This document shows positions 42,776 to 51,491 of a stretch of DNA of 64,000 bases, piece by piece. Within the stretch, counting starts at the first letter, position 1, and each line of letters begins with the position of its first letter. The translations under genes and the position numbers were made by a program. This DNA comes from Alteriqipengyuania_B sp035481675 (lineage in GTDB: Bacteria; Pseudomonadota; Alphaproteobacteria; Sphingomonadales; Sphingomonadaceae). The notes beneath the pieces are model-generated. The model was not told the origin of the DNA, ran no database searches, and saw only the letters and a list, made by a program, of their open reading frames with translations. The stretch lies in NCBI RefSeq assembly GCF_035481675.1, contig NZ_JAYJJW010000001.1:682001-746000 (forward strand), read 5' to 3'.

Positions 42776-44073
42776 TTCGGCAGCCCTCCGGGGAACTTCA
42801 CTTCCCGCTCGTGCACCGCCTGCTCGGCTTGTTCCTTGAGGTGCCACGGCAGTTCTTCGTACACGTCCTCGAACATGGTGCGGAAGGGATGGTGAAGGCC
42901 GTGGCCGAGAATGCCGTTCTTCTCGGCTTCCTTGGTCGCTTTCTTCACCCGGTCGACGCATTCGGCATCGAGCGCCTCGTGCCGCGCCTCGTCCCATTCG
43001 CCGAGGGCGATCAGGTGCTTCTTCAGCCGGTTTACGGGATCGCCGAGCGGCCATTCCTCCCGCTCCGCAGCACTACGATAGGCGCTGGGATCGTCGGAGG
43101 TGGAGTGGCCTTCCGCGCGGTAGGTGAAATACTCGATCAATGTCGGGCCGTTGTTGGTCCGCGCGCGCTCGGCCGCCCAGCGCTGCGCGGCGTAGACCGC
43201 CAGCACATCGTTACCGTCCACCCGCAGACCGGCGATACCGTAGCCCACCGCGCGGGCGGCAAAAGTCGTGCGCTCCGCCCCGGCGAACCCGCTGAAGCTG
43301 GAGATGGCCCACTGGTTGTTGATCACGTTGAAAATGACCGGCGCGTTGTAGACGGCGGCGAAGGTGAGCGCGGAATGGAAATCGCCTTCCGCGGTCGAGC
43401 CCTCGCCCACCCACGTCGCGGCGATCCGGCTGTCGCCCTTGATCGCGCTCGCCATCGCGAAACCGGTCGCTTGCGGCAGCTGGGTCGCAAGGTTGCCGCT
43501 GATCGAGAAGAAGCTGTGCTCCCGGCTCGAATACATGATCGGCAGCTGGCGGCCCTTCAGCTTGTCGGCGCGGTTGGAATAGATCTGGTTGATCATCTCC
43601 GTCAGCGGATAGCCGCGCGCGATCAGGATGCCCTGCTGGCGATAGCTCGGGAAGACCATGTCGTCGCTCGCCAGCGCATGGGCGGCGGCGACGCTTGTCG
43701 CCTCTTCGCCCGTGCATTTCATGTAGAAGCTGGTCTTGCCCTGCCGCTGGCCGCGATACATCCGCTCGTCGAACGCGCGCACCAGCGCCATGTCGGACAG
43801 GATCGCGCGCAGCTGGTCAGGACTGAGGCGCGGGTCCCACGGACCATGCGCCTTGTCGTCGTCGCCCAGGACGCGGACCAGATCGACGGTCAGCGGATTG
43901 GTCTCGACCGGGGCGCAGGCCTCGTCGGGCCGGGGCTGCTCGCCTGGCTTGGTCACGGCGAGGTGCGAATAATCCACCGTGTCGCCGGGACGGAATTTCG
44001 GCTCCGGCACATGAAGCTTCAGCGACGGCCTGTTGTCGCCGATCTTCTGGCCGTTTTCGGGCTGGTCGCCCAT
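42772..44073 (-). CDS. bkdA1: Branched-chain 2-oxoacid dehydrogenase E1, alpha subunit
   Basis: The 433-residue alpha chain carries the thiamine diphosphate site (ATWVGEGSTAEGDFHSALTF and NVINNQWAISS) and the phosphorylation-loop-like region TYRAEGHSTSDDPSAYR. The long N-terminal segment (PKFRPGDTVDYSHLAVTKPG) distinguishes BkdA1-type from pyruvate dehydrogenase E1alpha. ATG 44073 has GGGGAGA six bases upstream; the longer open frame is not conserved. It is first gene of E1alpha-E1beta-E2. Confidence 0.92.
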   Translation of the reverse strand: MGDQPENGQKIGDNRPSLKLHVPEPKFRPGDTVDYSHLAVTKPGEQPRPDEACAPVETNPLTVDLVRVLGDDDKAHGPWDPRLSPDQLRAILSDMALVRAFDERMYRGQRQGKTSFYMKCTGEEATSVAAAHALASDDMVFPSYRQQGILIARGYPLTEMINQIYSNRADKLKGRQLPIMYSSREHSFFSISGNLATQLPQATGFAMASAIKGDSRIAATWVGEGSTAEGDFHSALTFAAVYNAPVIFNVINNQWAISSFSGFAGAERTTFAARAVGYGIAGLRVDGNDVLAVYAAQRWAAERARTNNGPTLIEYFTYRAEGHSTSDDPSAYRSAAEREEWPLGDPVNRLKKHLIALGEWDEARHEALDAECVDRVKKATKEAEKNGILGHGLHHPFRTMFEDVYEELPWHLKEQAEQAVHEREVKFPGGLPK

Positions 44074-44169
44074 GGCTCTCTCCCCTGTCGGGCGCCCGGC
44101 GAAAACCGCGCCGGCGCTCGGTATCAATCTTGTCCGCGCGCGTTATTTTATTTCGCGCCGCGAGTCCAG

Positions 44170-45174
44170 TTACACCGCTACAGGCGCCTTGATCGGCGGA
44201 TGCGGAGCATAGCCCGTGACCGCGAAATCCTCGATCGTGTAATCGAAGATCGACGGCGGCGTGCGCGTGATTTCAAGGCGCGGCTCGCCCTGCGGTTCCC
44301 GCGCGAGCTGGGTTTCCACAAGGCCCGCGTGGTTCAGGTAAAGATGCGTGTCGCCGCCCATCCAAACCAGCTCGCCGGGCTTCAGGCCCGTCTGCTGCGC
44401 CATCATCGCGGTCAGCAACGCCGCCGACCACAGGTTGAACGGCAACCCCAGCGCGACGTCGCAGCTGCGCTGGTAAAGCGCGCAATTCAGCCGGTCGCCG
44501 GCGACGTGGAACTGGTAGGTCTTGTGGCACGGCGGCAGCGCCATCCGGTCGAGCTCGGCGACGTTCCATCCTTCGATGATGTGCCGGCGGCTACCCGGAT
44601 TGTGCCGCAGGCTTTCCACGACCTGGGCCACCTGGTTGATGCCCGGACCGGCGCGGAACGTGCCCTCGCCCGCAGGCTCGTAAGTCGGCCAGTCGACCCA
44701 TTGCTTGCCGTACACCGGGCCGAGATCGCCCCAACGCGCGGCGAAATCCTCGTCCTGCGCAATCCGGGCCACGAAGGTGTCGAGCGCGATATCGTCGCCC
44801 GTGGCCCTGAGATAATTGGCATGCGGCCACTCGTTCCAGATGCCCACGCCCTGCAGCACCAATGGCCGGATATTGGTGTTGCCCGTCAGGAACCACAGCA
44901 GCTCGCGCGTCGCGGTTTTCCAGTAAACCCGCTTGGTCGTGATCAGCGGCATCCGTCCATCGGCGAGCGAGAAGCGAAGCGTCGCGCCGAAGACCGACCG
45001 TGTGCCCACACCCGTCCGGTCGCGCCGCTCGTCACCCTTCTCCCACACGTGCCGCATCAGCTGGAGATACGGCGATTCGTAATGTGCGTCGGCCGAAGTG
45101 CCGGGGGGTGAATCGGGCGCGGATGCCAGTGTGACCATGCCATGACCCATAGCGGCGAAAAGTGCGCTTGCCAC
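44170..45174 (-). CDS. thyA: Thymidylate synthase
   Basis: ThyA methylates dUMP to dTMP with 5,10-methylene-THF. Catalytic motif ALPPCHKTYQFHV holds the nucleophilic Cys. RRDRTGVGTRSVFG, WNEWPHANYL, YQRSCDVALGLPFNLW and HLYLNHAGLVETQL are standard. The frame gives 334 residues from GTG 45174, which has GGAG about nine bases upstream. ATGs at 45150 and 45138 would shorten a poorly conserved N-terminus and are equally possible. The protein is longer than the 264-residue E. coli enzyme through an insert near the middle. Confidence 0.93.
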   Translation of the reverse strand: MASALFAAMGHGMVTLASAPDSPPGTSADAHYESPYLQLMRHVWEKGDERRDRTGVGTRSVFGATLRFSLADGRMPLITTKRVYWKTATRELLWFLTGNTNIRPLVLQGVGIWNEWPHANYLRATGDDIALDTFVARIAQDEDFAARWGDLGPVYGKQWVDWPTYEPAGEGTFRAGPGINQVAQVVESLRHNPGSRRHIIEGWNVAELDRMALPPCHKTYQFHVAGDRLNCALYQRSCDVALGLPFNLWSAALLTAMMAQQTGLKPGELVWMGGDTHLYLNHAGLVETQLAREPQGEPRLEITRTPPSIFDYTIEDFAVTGYAPHPPIKAPVAV

Positions 45175-45240
45175 CCCGCACGCTCCCCCCTATAGGGCCG
45201 CCTCTGCCTCGCGGGGGTCCGCCTTCGCAACGCATCCGGT

Positions 45241-45317
45241 CGGGGAGTAGCTCAGCCTGGTAGAGCACTGTCTTCGGGAGGCAGGGGCCGGAGGTTCGAA
45301 TCCTCTCTCCCCGACCA
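45241..45317 (+). tRNA. tRNA-Pro (anticodon CGG), island integration site
   Basis: A 77-nt tRNA with encoded CCA. The acceptor is CGGGGAG with CTCCCCG, the D-arm contains TAGCTCAGCCTGGTAGA, the anticodon loop TTCGGGA gives CGG, and the T-loop is GGTTCGAATCC. Its last 21 bases are part of the 28-bp repeat found again at 60065, so the gene is the attachment site of the island and its 3' end is supplied by the element. Confidence 0.95.
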
Positions 45318-45324
45318 TTTTGCG
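45297..45324. repeat. attL, 28-bp direct repeat (left end of island)
   Basis: It spans the last 21 bases of tRNA-Pro(CGG) and 7 bases beyond (ATTTTGCG region). It is identical over 28 bp to 60065-60092; sequences diverge on both sides. Confidence 0.92.
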
Positions 45325-45371
45325 TTTATGCTGATAATTCAAGATGATACCTGTTGGCGATCCGATCGTCA

Positions 45372-45391
45372 TGTGACACCATGATGTTACA
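45372..45391. promoter_or_regulatory. Imperfect 20-bp palindrome before the first island gene
   Basis: TGTGACACCATGATGTTACA is a near-palindrome (paired positions differ at two places per half) located 17 bp before ATG 45408. It could be an operator for the HUH-like gene; the binding protein is unknown. Confidence 0.35.
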
Positions 45392-45407
45392 CTGATCGCG
45401 AACCCTC

Positions 45408-46193
45408 ATGGCCACATTACCCCATCGAAAAAGCGGACATCGAAAGCGCCGAGCTCGAGAAGCGCGACGACTCCTCCGAGACCGGAAAATCTTCGCGAAA
45501 CTGCGGCTCTTGGTATCAGAGAGCGAGCGCCTGCATCACCGTTTTGCAGAGCCGATCGAGCCGCTATCAGTATTCTATGGGAAGCAGACCCTTCCAGCCA
45601 GGATGAACGTCTCCCCCTTCCCCATGGTCTACCAGGATAACGGGAGGCCCATGCCACAATGGAAGGATCTCTCCCAATGGATGAAGGTGCTGATGGCAAC
45701 CATCGTCTCACATGAGTGGGACCTCTTGACGTTCAACATCAACCTCCATCCTGAGCTGGAGACGGAGCTGGTCCTCTCGGGCTCAGTGCTGAGCCGCCTG
45801 AGTGAAAGGGTTCGCAAACATATTTCCCGTGAAGTAGGAACGGGCCGGGAATACTTCTTCGTCATCGAGGGGCATAGCGCGAAGACTGGAGCGCAGACCT
45901 ATCTGCATATCCATGGAGCGATCGCGACACATGATAGCGCTGAGAACGGGCGCATTGAGGAAGCGCTCTTGAGGGCAGCGGGGCACAATGTTCGTGGACG
46001 AGGCAAGACACCGAGAGCAACCAAGGCGAAGTTGTTCGAGCAGGTGCGAGTGGCGTATCCGAACTACCTCTTCAAGTTCACACTGCGACATGACCCTCGC
46101 TTGGATGAGCGCCGCCTTGTGATGTCTCGCGTGATGACGCAAGCTGCGGCGATGTTCTGGACGGACATCGCTCACGAGCGCACGTGGGTTTAG
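45408..46193 (+). CDS. Putative HUH-type replication initiator/relaxase-like protein
   Basis: The 261-residue protein has a basic N-terminus (residues 5-32, many Arg/Lys). Its middle resembles rolling-circle Rep proteins: FFVIE (150-154), then a His-hydrophobic-His site YLHIHGAI (H167, H169), then YPNYLFKF about 50 residues later, where Y220-x-x-K223 could be the nicking Tyr motif. In Rep proteins the E, HUH and YxxK motifs come in this order. If correct, it would nick and join single DNA strands and could help copy or excise the island. The match is by eye and no family is certain. The composition appears less GC-rich than flanking backbone. Confidence 0.5.
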   Translation: MATLPHRKSGHRKRRAREARRLLRDRKIFAKLRLLVSESERLHHRFAEPIEPLSVFYGKQTLPARMNVSPFPMVYQDNGRPMPQWKDLSQWMKVLMATIVSHEWDLLTFNINLHPELETELVLSGSVLSRLSERVRKHISREVGTGREYFFVIEGHSAKTGAQTYLHIHGAIATHDSAENGRIEEALLRAAGHNVRGRGKTPRATKAKLFEQVRVAYPNYLFKFTLRHDPRLDERRLVMSRVMTQAAAMFWTDIAHERTWV

Positions 46194-46458
46194 TTTTGTT
46201 GCTAAAAAGTTCACGGGATCGTGGGATCTACGGTAACCGTGCGGTGGGGTCTTCAATTGAACCCGTCTTGGTGGGTTTTGCCATACACCGGATGATCCGC
46301 AACCTGAGCGTATGCGGCCGCCAGACCGAAACTCGCACGGTTTAGCCGCTAAACTTTTGAACTCCGCGCATGTCCCTCATCGCCACCGCATTGCCCGCCC
46401 GCATCCATCGCGGTGCGCAGCTACGCATAGAGCATCACCAACAGCACAGGTATTGCAC

Positions 46459-46986
46459 ATGCGTTTCGAGTTATTTCAGATTGCCGTCTCCCGCGCGGGA
46501 CGGCGTGTTACCGGCTTCGTGGTCGCACCGAGTGCAGACCGCGCCGAGGAGATCGTTGCTGCCCAAGCGGACGAGTTGGATCGCGATGGCCGCGTCCTCT
46601 CCATCGAGCGCGTCGACGACACATTACCTCCACAGCGCCGGAAAGGGCTGGACGCTCTCCTTGAAACCGCGCCTCCTGGCTTCGCCAGCTTCAATGCGGC
46701 CGTTGGTTGGGTAGCGCACGCTGTGCCGGCGCTACGGCTCCAGCTGTTTCGCATCGATGAACCCACCGGCGACGTGCATCATGTTGTCGCGCCATCCAGC
46801 GATGTTGCAGCCGCACTATGGTGGACCAGCATCCATCGCTCAGGACGCGATACTCGCCTGTTCCGCATAGCCGACGGAGCTGCCGATCTTGTCGGGGATG
46901 CAAAGCTCGGCCTTGAGGTCCTTCTCGAATTCGGTCCTGCGGGCCTCGCCGAGTTCGGCGAAAACGGCTGGCAACCGAAGGACTAG
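46459..46986 (+). CDS. Unknown protein made of two diverged copies of one domain
   Basis: The 175-residue protein starts MRFELFQIAV; an open frame extends upstream but is not protein-like. Residues about 3-84 and 93-171 align: FELFQIAV with LQLFRIDE, FVVAPSADRAEEI with HVVAPSSDVAAAL, RVLSIERVDD with RLFRIADGAA, and LDALLETAPPGFASF with LEVLLEFGPAGLAEF. Each unit looks alpha/beta. No catalytic motif is evident. It lies between the HUH-like gene (plus strand) and the type IIG gene (converging, 67 bp). The function is unknown; a binding or anti-defence role is only a guess from its setting. Confidence 0.6.
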   Translation: MRFELFQIAVSRAGRRVTGFVVAPSADRAEEIVAAQADELDRDGRVLSIERVDDTLPPQRRKGLDALLETAPPGFASFNAAVGWVAHAVPALRLQLFRIDEPTGDVHHVVAPSSDVAAALWWTSIHRSGRDTRLFRIADGAADLVGDAKLGLEVLLEFGPAGLAEFGENGWQPKD

Positions 46987-47053
46987 GCTCATCGAGAAGC
47001 AGGGGCTTGCTGTGAAATGGGGTTCCGTTTCGCGGCAAGCCGCTTCGAGGCCA

Positions 47054-50000
47054 CTATGCCGAAACCTCCGCGTCCGGCTGGCCTGCCATCAGCGCATTGA
47101 TCCAGGCAAGCGCCAGGTCGCGGCTCAGGTATCGATCATCCCAATCCCGGCGCTCCTGCCGCTCGACGATCGGGAAGGTCGAGTAGATATAGCGGATGTC
47201 GTCACGGCTGCTCGCTACGTTGTCGGGATCGTAGATGCCGTAGAGGATGAAGTAGAGTGCATCGAGCTTGGCGCGAAGGTGCAGGCGGCGTTCCTCGTCC
47301 CACTTGAAAGGCGGCAGGACCTCGCCCTTTTCATCGACATGGACCAGGTCGCGGGCGAAGGCGGCCATGTCATGCGCGGTGTAGGTAAGCTCAAGCACGG
47401 CCTCACGCACGATCTCTGCGGCGGTCTTGGGGCCGAAAGTTCGCGAGTAGGCGGCCGGTGGAATCACCGGGAGCTGTTCGACGATGAACCAGTTCACGCT
47501 CGTGCCTTGCACCTTTGAGCGGGTCACGTAGTCGAAGGCCACGCAATTCAAATTGCCAAGCAGCAGCGCATACGCCTCGGCATCAAATGCCTCCTCCCGG
47601 CCGAGCAGCAACGGCGCCTTGTTGCCGAAGCCTACTGCCGGACATGCGGCCGCGATGAAGGTGCGAATATCGGTGGGACGCGCAATATCTCGAAATGCGA
47701 TCACATAGTCGTCTTGCGGCGATGTGAATGCTTCGGCTCTCGGCACCCAATATTGCGGCGTCGGCAGGAAAGCCGGATCAGCCTTCATCTCCGCCGTCAC
47801 TTCCCCCGACAACGCGGCGTTGTGCAGATTGGAGTCGTTCACCTTCACCGAGGCCGCACGATGGTCGAACTGATGGATCATGCGTCCCACGTAGAGCGGC
47901 ACCCATTCCCCATTGGCGTTTTGAAAGCGGTTACCGCCGATAGACCACGCGCCCATCTCGTTCTCCAGCTCGGCGCGGTTGCGGAACAGGTGGCTGTCGT
48001 TGGTCATGTGGAACACGGTGGTATAGCGCACGGGCCAGCTGCGGACTTCCTCGGCACCGGAACGGTCAACCAGAACGGGGCAGCGCGCATAGACACCGGT
48101 GGTGATCTTCATGTCGCGCCGGGTGCGGAAGACGGGCGCGGTGCCGGTATTGGGATTTACCCGTGCAAAGTCCTCGGCGGTGACGGGGAAAGCGTTGTCG
48201 GGATTGTCCTTTTCCCTCACAGCATGAAGGAAGAAGCCGCACATGGTTCCATCGAACTGGCGCTGCGGGCTAGCGGTCATTGCGGCAAATTTGAAACTGC
48301 GATGCACATCAGGGAAGAACGGACCATTATCGTATCGATTGCGGTTGTTCTCAAAGTCGTAGAGCGATTTGATATGCCCGCCGGTAGACAGGCCGCGAAA
48401 GAACTCCGACGATGACAGGTCCCCGGCGATCCCGCTCGGGGTCAGCAGGCCGACCATACCACGGGGTTGCACGAGCGCATGCGCGCGTTCCACGAATAGA
48501 CTGTAGAGGTTGATGTCGCCCTTGCTCATCAGCGGGTAGTGCTCGGACGGAGCTTTCATCATCTTGCCCGGCTGGTCGGGATTTGGCACGCGCTTGTTCC
48601 CATTAAAGCGGGCCATGCGCATAGCAGCAGCTGCTCGTTGATCCGCCTTTTCAAAATCGGCGTGCAGCGGATCGTTCGCATCCTTGATCGCAGCGATCAT
48701 CTCCTTGCGATCAGAAGCGCGCTGAGCATGAGCGATCTCGGGCTTGCGCGCTGCGAACCACTCGACCTGCTGGAGCTTCAAACGATCCCACGGGGGGTTA
48801 CCAATCAGGGCGTCGAACCCGCCCTCGCGGCTTCTGCTCTGCCAGTTCTTCCAGACGCCGGGAAAAGCGATCTGCCAGTTGAAGAAGCGCTCTTCCTCGA
48901 TCAAATCGCGTGCCTCGCGCCAGATCGCATGGAAGCGCTCGGTTTCCTGCGGCTTCGCACGCAGTGCCTCGGGCTCCTTGCGACCGCGCGCAATCGGCAA
49001 GGGGTCGCCGAACCCACCGTCCAGCCACTGGGTAATCAGCGGCTTGTCGTCGCGCGACAGGTTCAACCAGTCAAGCGCGTGCATGAAGCTGACGAAGCTG
49101 TCGAATGGGCCGATCTGGGATTCCATGCCCCGCCACATATCGGCGCTCGACTCCGCCTCGGCGATTTCGGCATCTGTCAGCGCTTCGATCCGCTGCATGA
49201 CCGCCGCCTGACGCTCCGCATTGCGCAGGTCATCGATGTAAAGAAGCTCGCCCGCCTTGCCGGCCTTGTCGATGGCATCCATCACCCACAAGCCGAAGAG
49301 ACTGTCCCCGCAATGCAGGTGGTGGTCGATGAACGACAGCGGCGCGCCGACGGTAAAGGTGTGCAGCCACAGCGCTACCTTCGCGAGTTCGACCGCCATC
49401 GGGTTCTTGTCCACGCCGTGGACGCACCGCTTCAGGACCATGCGCTTGACCAGCTGCGGATCGTCGAGCTGTTCCTCCGCGATCGCCCAGTCCTGCGCCT
49501 GTGCATTGTGCCAGATGGTCGAGCGCACGCTTTCGATCTCGGTCGCTATGGGACTCTGGTAATCCTCGACACCCGCGTCGCGTGCGATCTCGACAGCCTT
49601 GGCCATCGCTTCAAGCGCGGCGTTTGTCAGGCGGTCCACCAGGCTGACCAGAAAATGGCCCGAACCCATCGCCGGGTCGCACACGCGCAAGCGAGTGATG
49701 GCCTTGGCGGGGTCTGCTGCCTCCAGGGCACGGAGCTTCGACGCTTCGCTGTCGGATTTGCCGAGCACGCCGATGGCTCTTTCATAACCCGCGTAGGCGT
49801 CTTCGATGAGCGGCGCGAGGGTCTCGTCGATGATAAGGAGCACCAGTTCGTCCGGCGTATAGTAGCTGCCGCTATCCTTACGCGCGAAGATGTTCGGGAG
49901 GACTTCGAACGCGCCATCGACGCGCTTCATCTCGAACTCCAGCAGGCGTTCGTAAATCGAGCCCAGCTGCTGCACCGACAGGTCGCGATAGTTGATGTAG

Positions 50001-51226
50001 CGGCGAACGCCTGCGTGCTGCTCCCAAGAGAGGATATCGAGCGCGTCGGCCATGACACTGTCGGATAGGCGGATAGCGTTCAGCAGCGGCGTCTCCGTCG
50101 CGCTGAACAGGCCACCATTGTAAGGCGGCAGACCGACCGAGGGATCGCCTTTGTCGATCATTAGAGCGAGGCTGGAGAACCTGTCCCAGATCGGCGTGGC
50201 GACGGTGGAGAAGGTGTCTCCTGCATCCTTCCGCTCGCCGACATCCTTGCGAGCCTCACGCAAGGCATAATCGTCGTAACGCCTGTCTCTCACCGGCAGC
50301 AGACCGCGGTCCTCGGCGTAAAGGATGAAGAGCAGCCGGTATAGCAGGATCAGTGTCGCGTTCCTGATTTCGTCGATGTCGGTCTTGGCTGGTGCTTTCT
50401 CGGCGATCGCTTTGCCGAGCGAGGGGTAGAGCTTGGCGAAGACCAGGTCGGACAGGTTCTTGGCGACCCGTTCCTCGTAGTAGGCCGCTTCCCGGCGGGC
50501 ACGGTCGTGGAAGGTCGGAGCGTCGGCCGCCTCGCGCTCGAACGCGGAGCGGGAGAACATGGCCACGAAGACACGCAGCCAGTGTTCGCGCTCCTTATCC
50601 TCTACCGCTGTGTCGAAGACATCCTCCTCCAGCCCCATGATACGGGCGAGGTCGATCTCTAGGTAATCGTCGATCGTGGAGCGGGCGCCGGCATAGTAGA
50701 GCCGCCAGCGCGCACCATTCGTGAGGATGCCCCAACGAAGCGTTCCGCTGGTCAGATCGTCGATGCGCCGCAGATAGCGGAGCAGCTGGGTCGATGGCGT
50801 CTCGCGTTGCTCCCCTGTCCTGCCTTCGGCGCGATCGAGTGGTCGCGCCCACCTCTTGCTTTCGACAATCGCGGCGCCGAACTCATACCGCTTCCATTCC
50901 TCGGTATGCTCATTCGCACGCGCCTTGGCCGTATCGTCGATGAACAAGAGACCGTCAGGGACGTTGTCGCGACCACGCGGGGACAGGTTCTGCTGCGTGA
51001 GCAACGAAGACCACCCCAGAGCCTCTAGAACGGGCCACACGAAGTCGCCCTCGGTCGTTGCCTCGTTAGGGCGCGTCGCGTGCGGGAAAGCGTCGAGAAG
51101 CCGTTCCAAGCTCTCTAGCACCGTTTCGACATCGACCTCGGTGTAGGCGGTGCTGCGCTTGATCCCTTCGAGCAGATAATCCTGCGAGAACAGCGAACCA
51201 GCAGTGAAGAGCGCAGCGTCGGTCAT
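47054..51226 (-). CDS. Type IIG restriction-modification enzyme (Eco57I-like, single polypeptide)
   Basis: The 1390-residue protein joins cleavage and adenine methylation. Near the N-terminus is a PD-(D/E)xK-type site (NVPDGLLF with D91, then VESKRW with E122-x-K124), giving endonuclease activity. A helical spacer follows. The N6-adenine methyltransferase core has GSYYTPDE (453-460), SAM motif I DPAMGSGHF (517-525), VDKNPMAVELAKVALW and the catalytic NPPW (810-813). The C-terminal third (about 950-1390) should hold the target recognition domain. All catalytic motifs are intact. It is the largest cargo gene and needs no partner. It would also serve to hold the island by post-segregational killing. 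Confidence 0.85.
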   Translation of the reverse strand: MTDAALFTAGSLFSQDYLLEGIKRSTAYTEVDVETVLESLERLLDAFPHATRPNEATTEGDFVWPVLEALGWSSLLTQQNLSPRGRDNVPDGLLFIDDTAKARANEHTEEWKRYEFGAAIVESKRWARPLDRAEGRTGEQRETPSTQLLRYLRRIDDLTSGTLRWGILTNGARWRLYYAGARSTIDDYLEIDLARIMGLEEDVFDTAVEDKEREHWLRVFVAMFSRSAFEREAADAPTFHDRARREAAYYEERVAKNLSDLVFAKLYPSLGKAIAEKAPAKTDIDEIRNATLILLYRLLFILYAEDRGLLPVRDRRYDDYALREARKDVGERKDAGDTFSTVATPIWDRFSSLALMIDKGDPSVGLPPYNGGLFSATETPLLNAIRLSDSVMADALDILSWEQHAGVRRYINYRDLSVQQLGSIYERLLEFEMKRVDGAFEVLPNIFARKDSGSYYTPDELVLLIIDETLAPLIEDAYAGYERAIGVLGKSDSEASKLRALEAADPAKAITRLRVCDPAMGSGHFLVSLVDRLTNAALEAMAKAVEIARDAGVEDYQSPIATEIESVRSTIWHNAQAQDWAIAEEQLDDPQLVKRMVLKRCVHGVDKNPMAVELAKVALWLHTFTVGAPLSFIDHHLHCGDSLFGLWVMDAIDKAGKAGELLYIDDLRNAERQAAVMQRIEALTDAEIAEAESSADMWRGMESQIGPFDSFVSFMHALDWLNLSRDDKPLITQWLDGGFGDPLPIARGRKEPEALRAKPQETERFHAIWREARDLIEEERFFNWQIAFPGVWKNWQSRSREGGFDALIGNPPWDRLKLQQVEWFAARKPEIAHAQRASDRKEMIAAIKDANDPLHADFEKADQRAAAAMRMARFNGNKRVPNPDQPGKMMKAPSEHYPLMSKGDINLYSLFVERAHALVQPRGMVGLLTPSGIAGDLSSSEFFRGLSTGGHIKSLYDFENNRNRYDNGPFFPDVHRSFKFAAMTASPQRQFDGTMCGFFLHAVREKDNPDNAFPVTAEDFARVNPNTGTAPVFRTRRDMKITTGVYARCPVLVDRSGAEEVRSWPVRYTTVFHMTNDSHLFRNRAELENEMGAWSIGGNRFQNANGEWVPLYVGRMIHQFDHRAASVKVNDSNLHNAALSGEVTAEMKADPAFLPTPQYWVPRAEAFTSPQDDYVIAFRDIARPTDIRTFIAAACPAVGFGNKAPLLLGREEAFDAEAYALLLGNLNCVAFDYVTRSKVQGTSVNWFIVEQLPVIPPAAYSRTFGPKTAAEIVREAVLELTYTAHDMAAFARDLVHVDEKGEVLPPFKWDEERRLHLRAKLDALYFILYGIYDPDNVASSRDDIRYIYSTFPIVERQERRDWDDRYLSRDLALAWINALMAGQPDAEVSA

Positions 51227-51491
51227 GCGATAGCTCTACGGGTCCTCGCGCATGTTACAAAGTCGGAGGGGCGCGAAAGCAGACGCTATACACATCTTGG
51301 CGACTTGGGGGTCGCGGCCCACGCTCCGAAGCCACGGCTGCGTTCGCGTATAACGCAGAAGATGGAAGTCCTACCAAGAATGACCCACTCGCACCCTGAT
51401 GCTGCCAATCAGGCGAGGTTTGTCGCAGTCCTGCCATCCTCCGGCACCAATAAGAATGGGTGAAATCTATATTCACGACTCCTCGCGCTAA

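Noticed and set aside
42811..45111. 766-codon plus-strand frame across E1alpha and thyA
   Set aside because: It spans two well-identified genes on the other strand, including their catalytic motifs, and has an Arg/His/Gly-biased composition.
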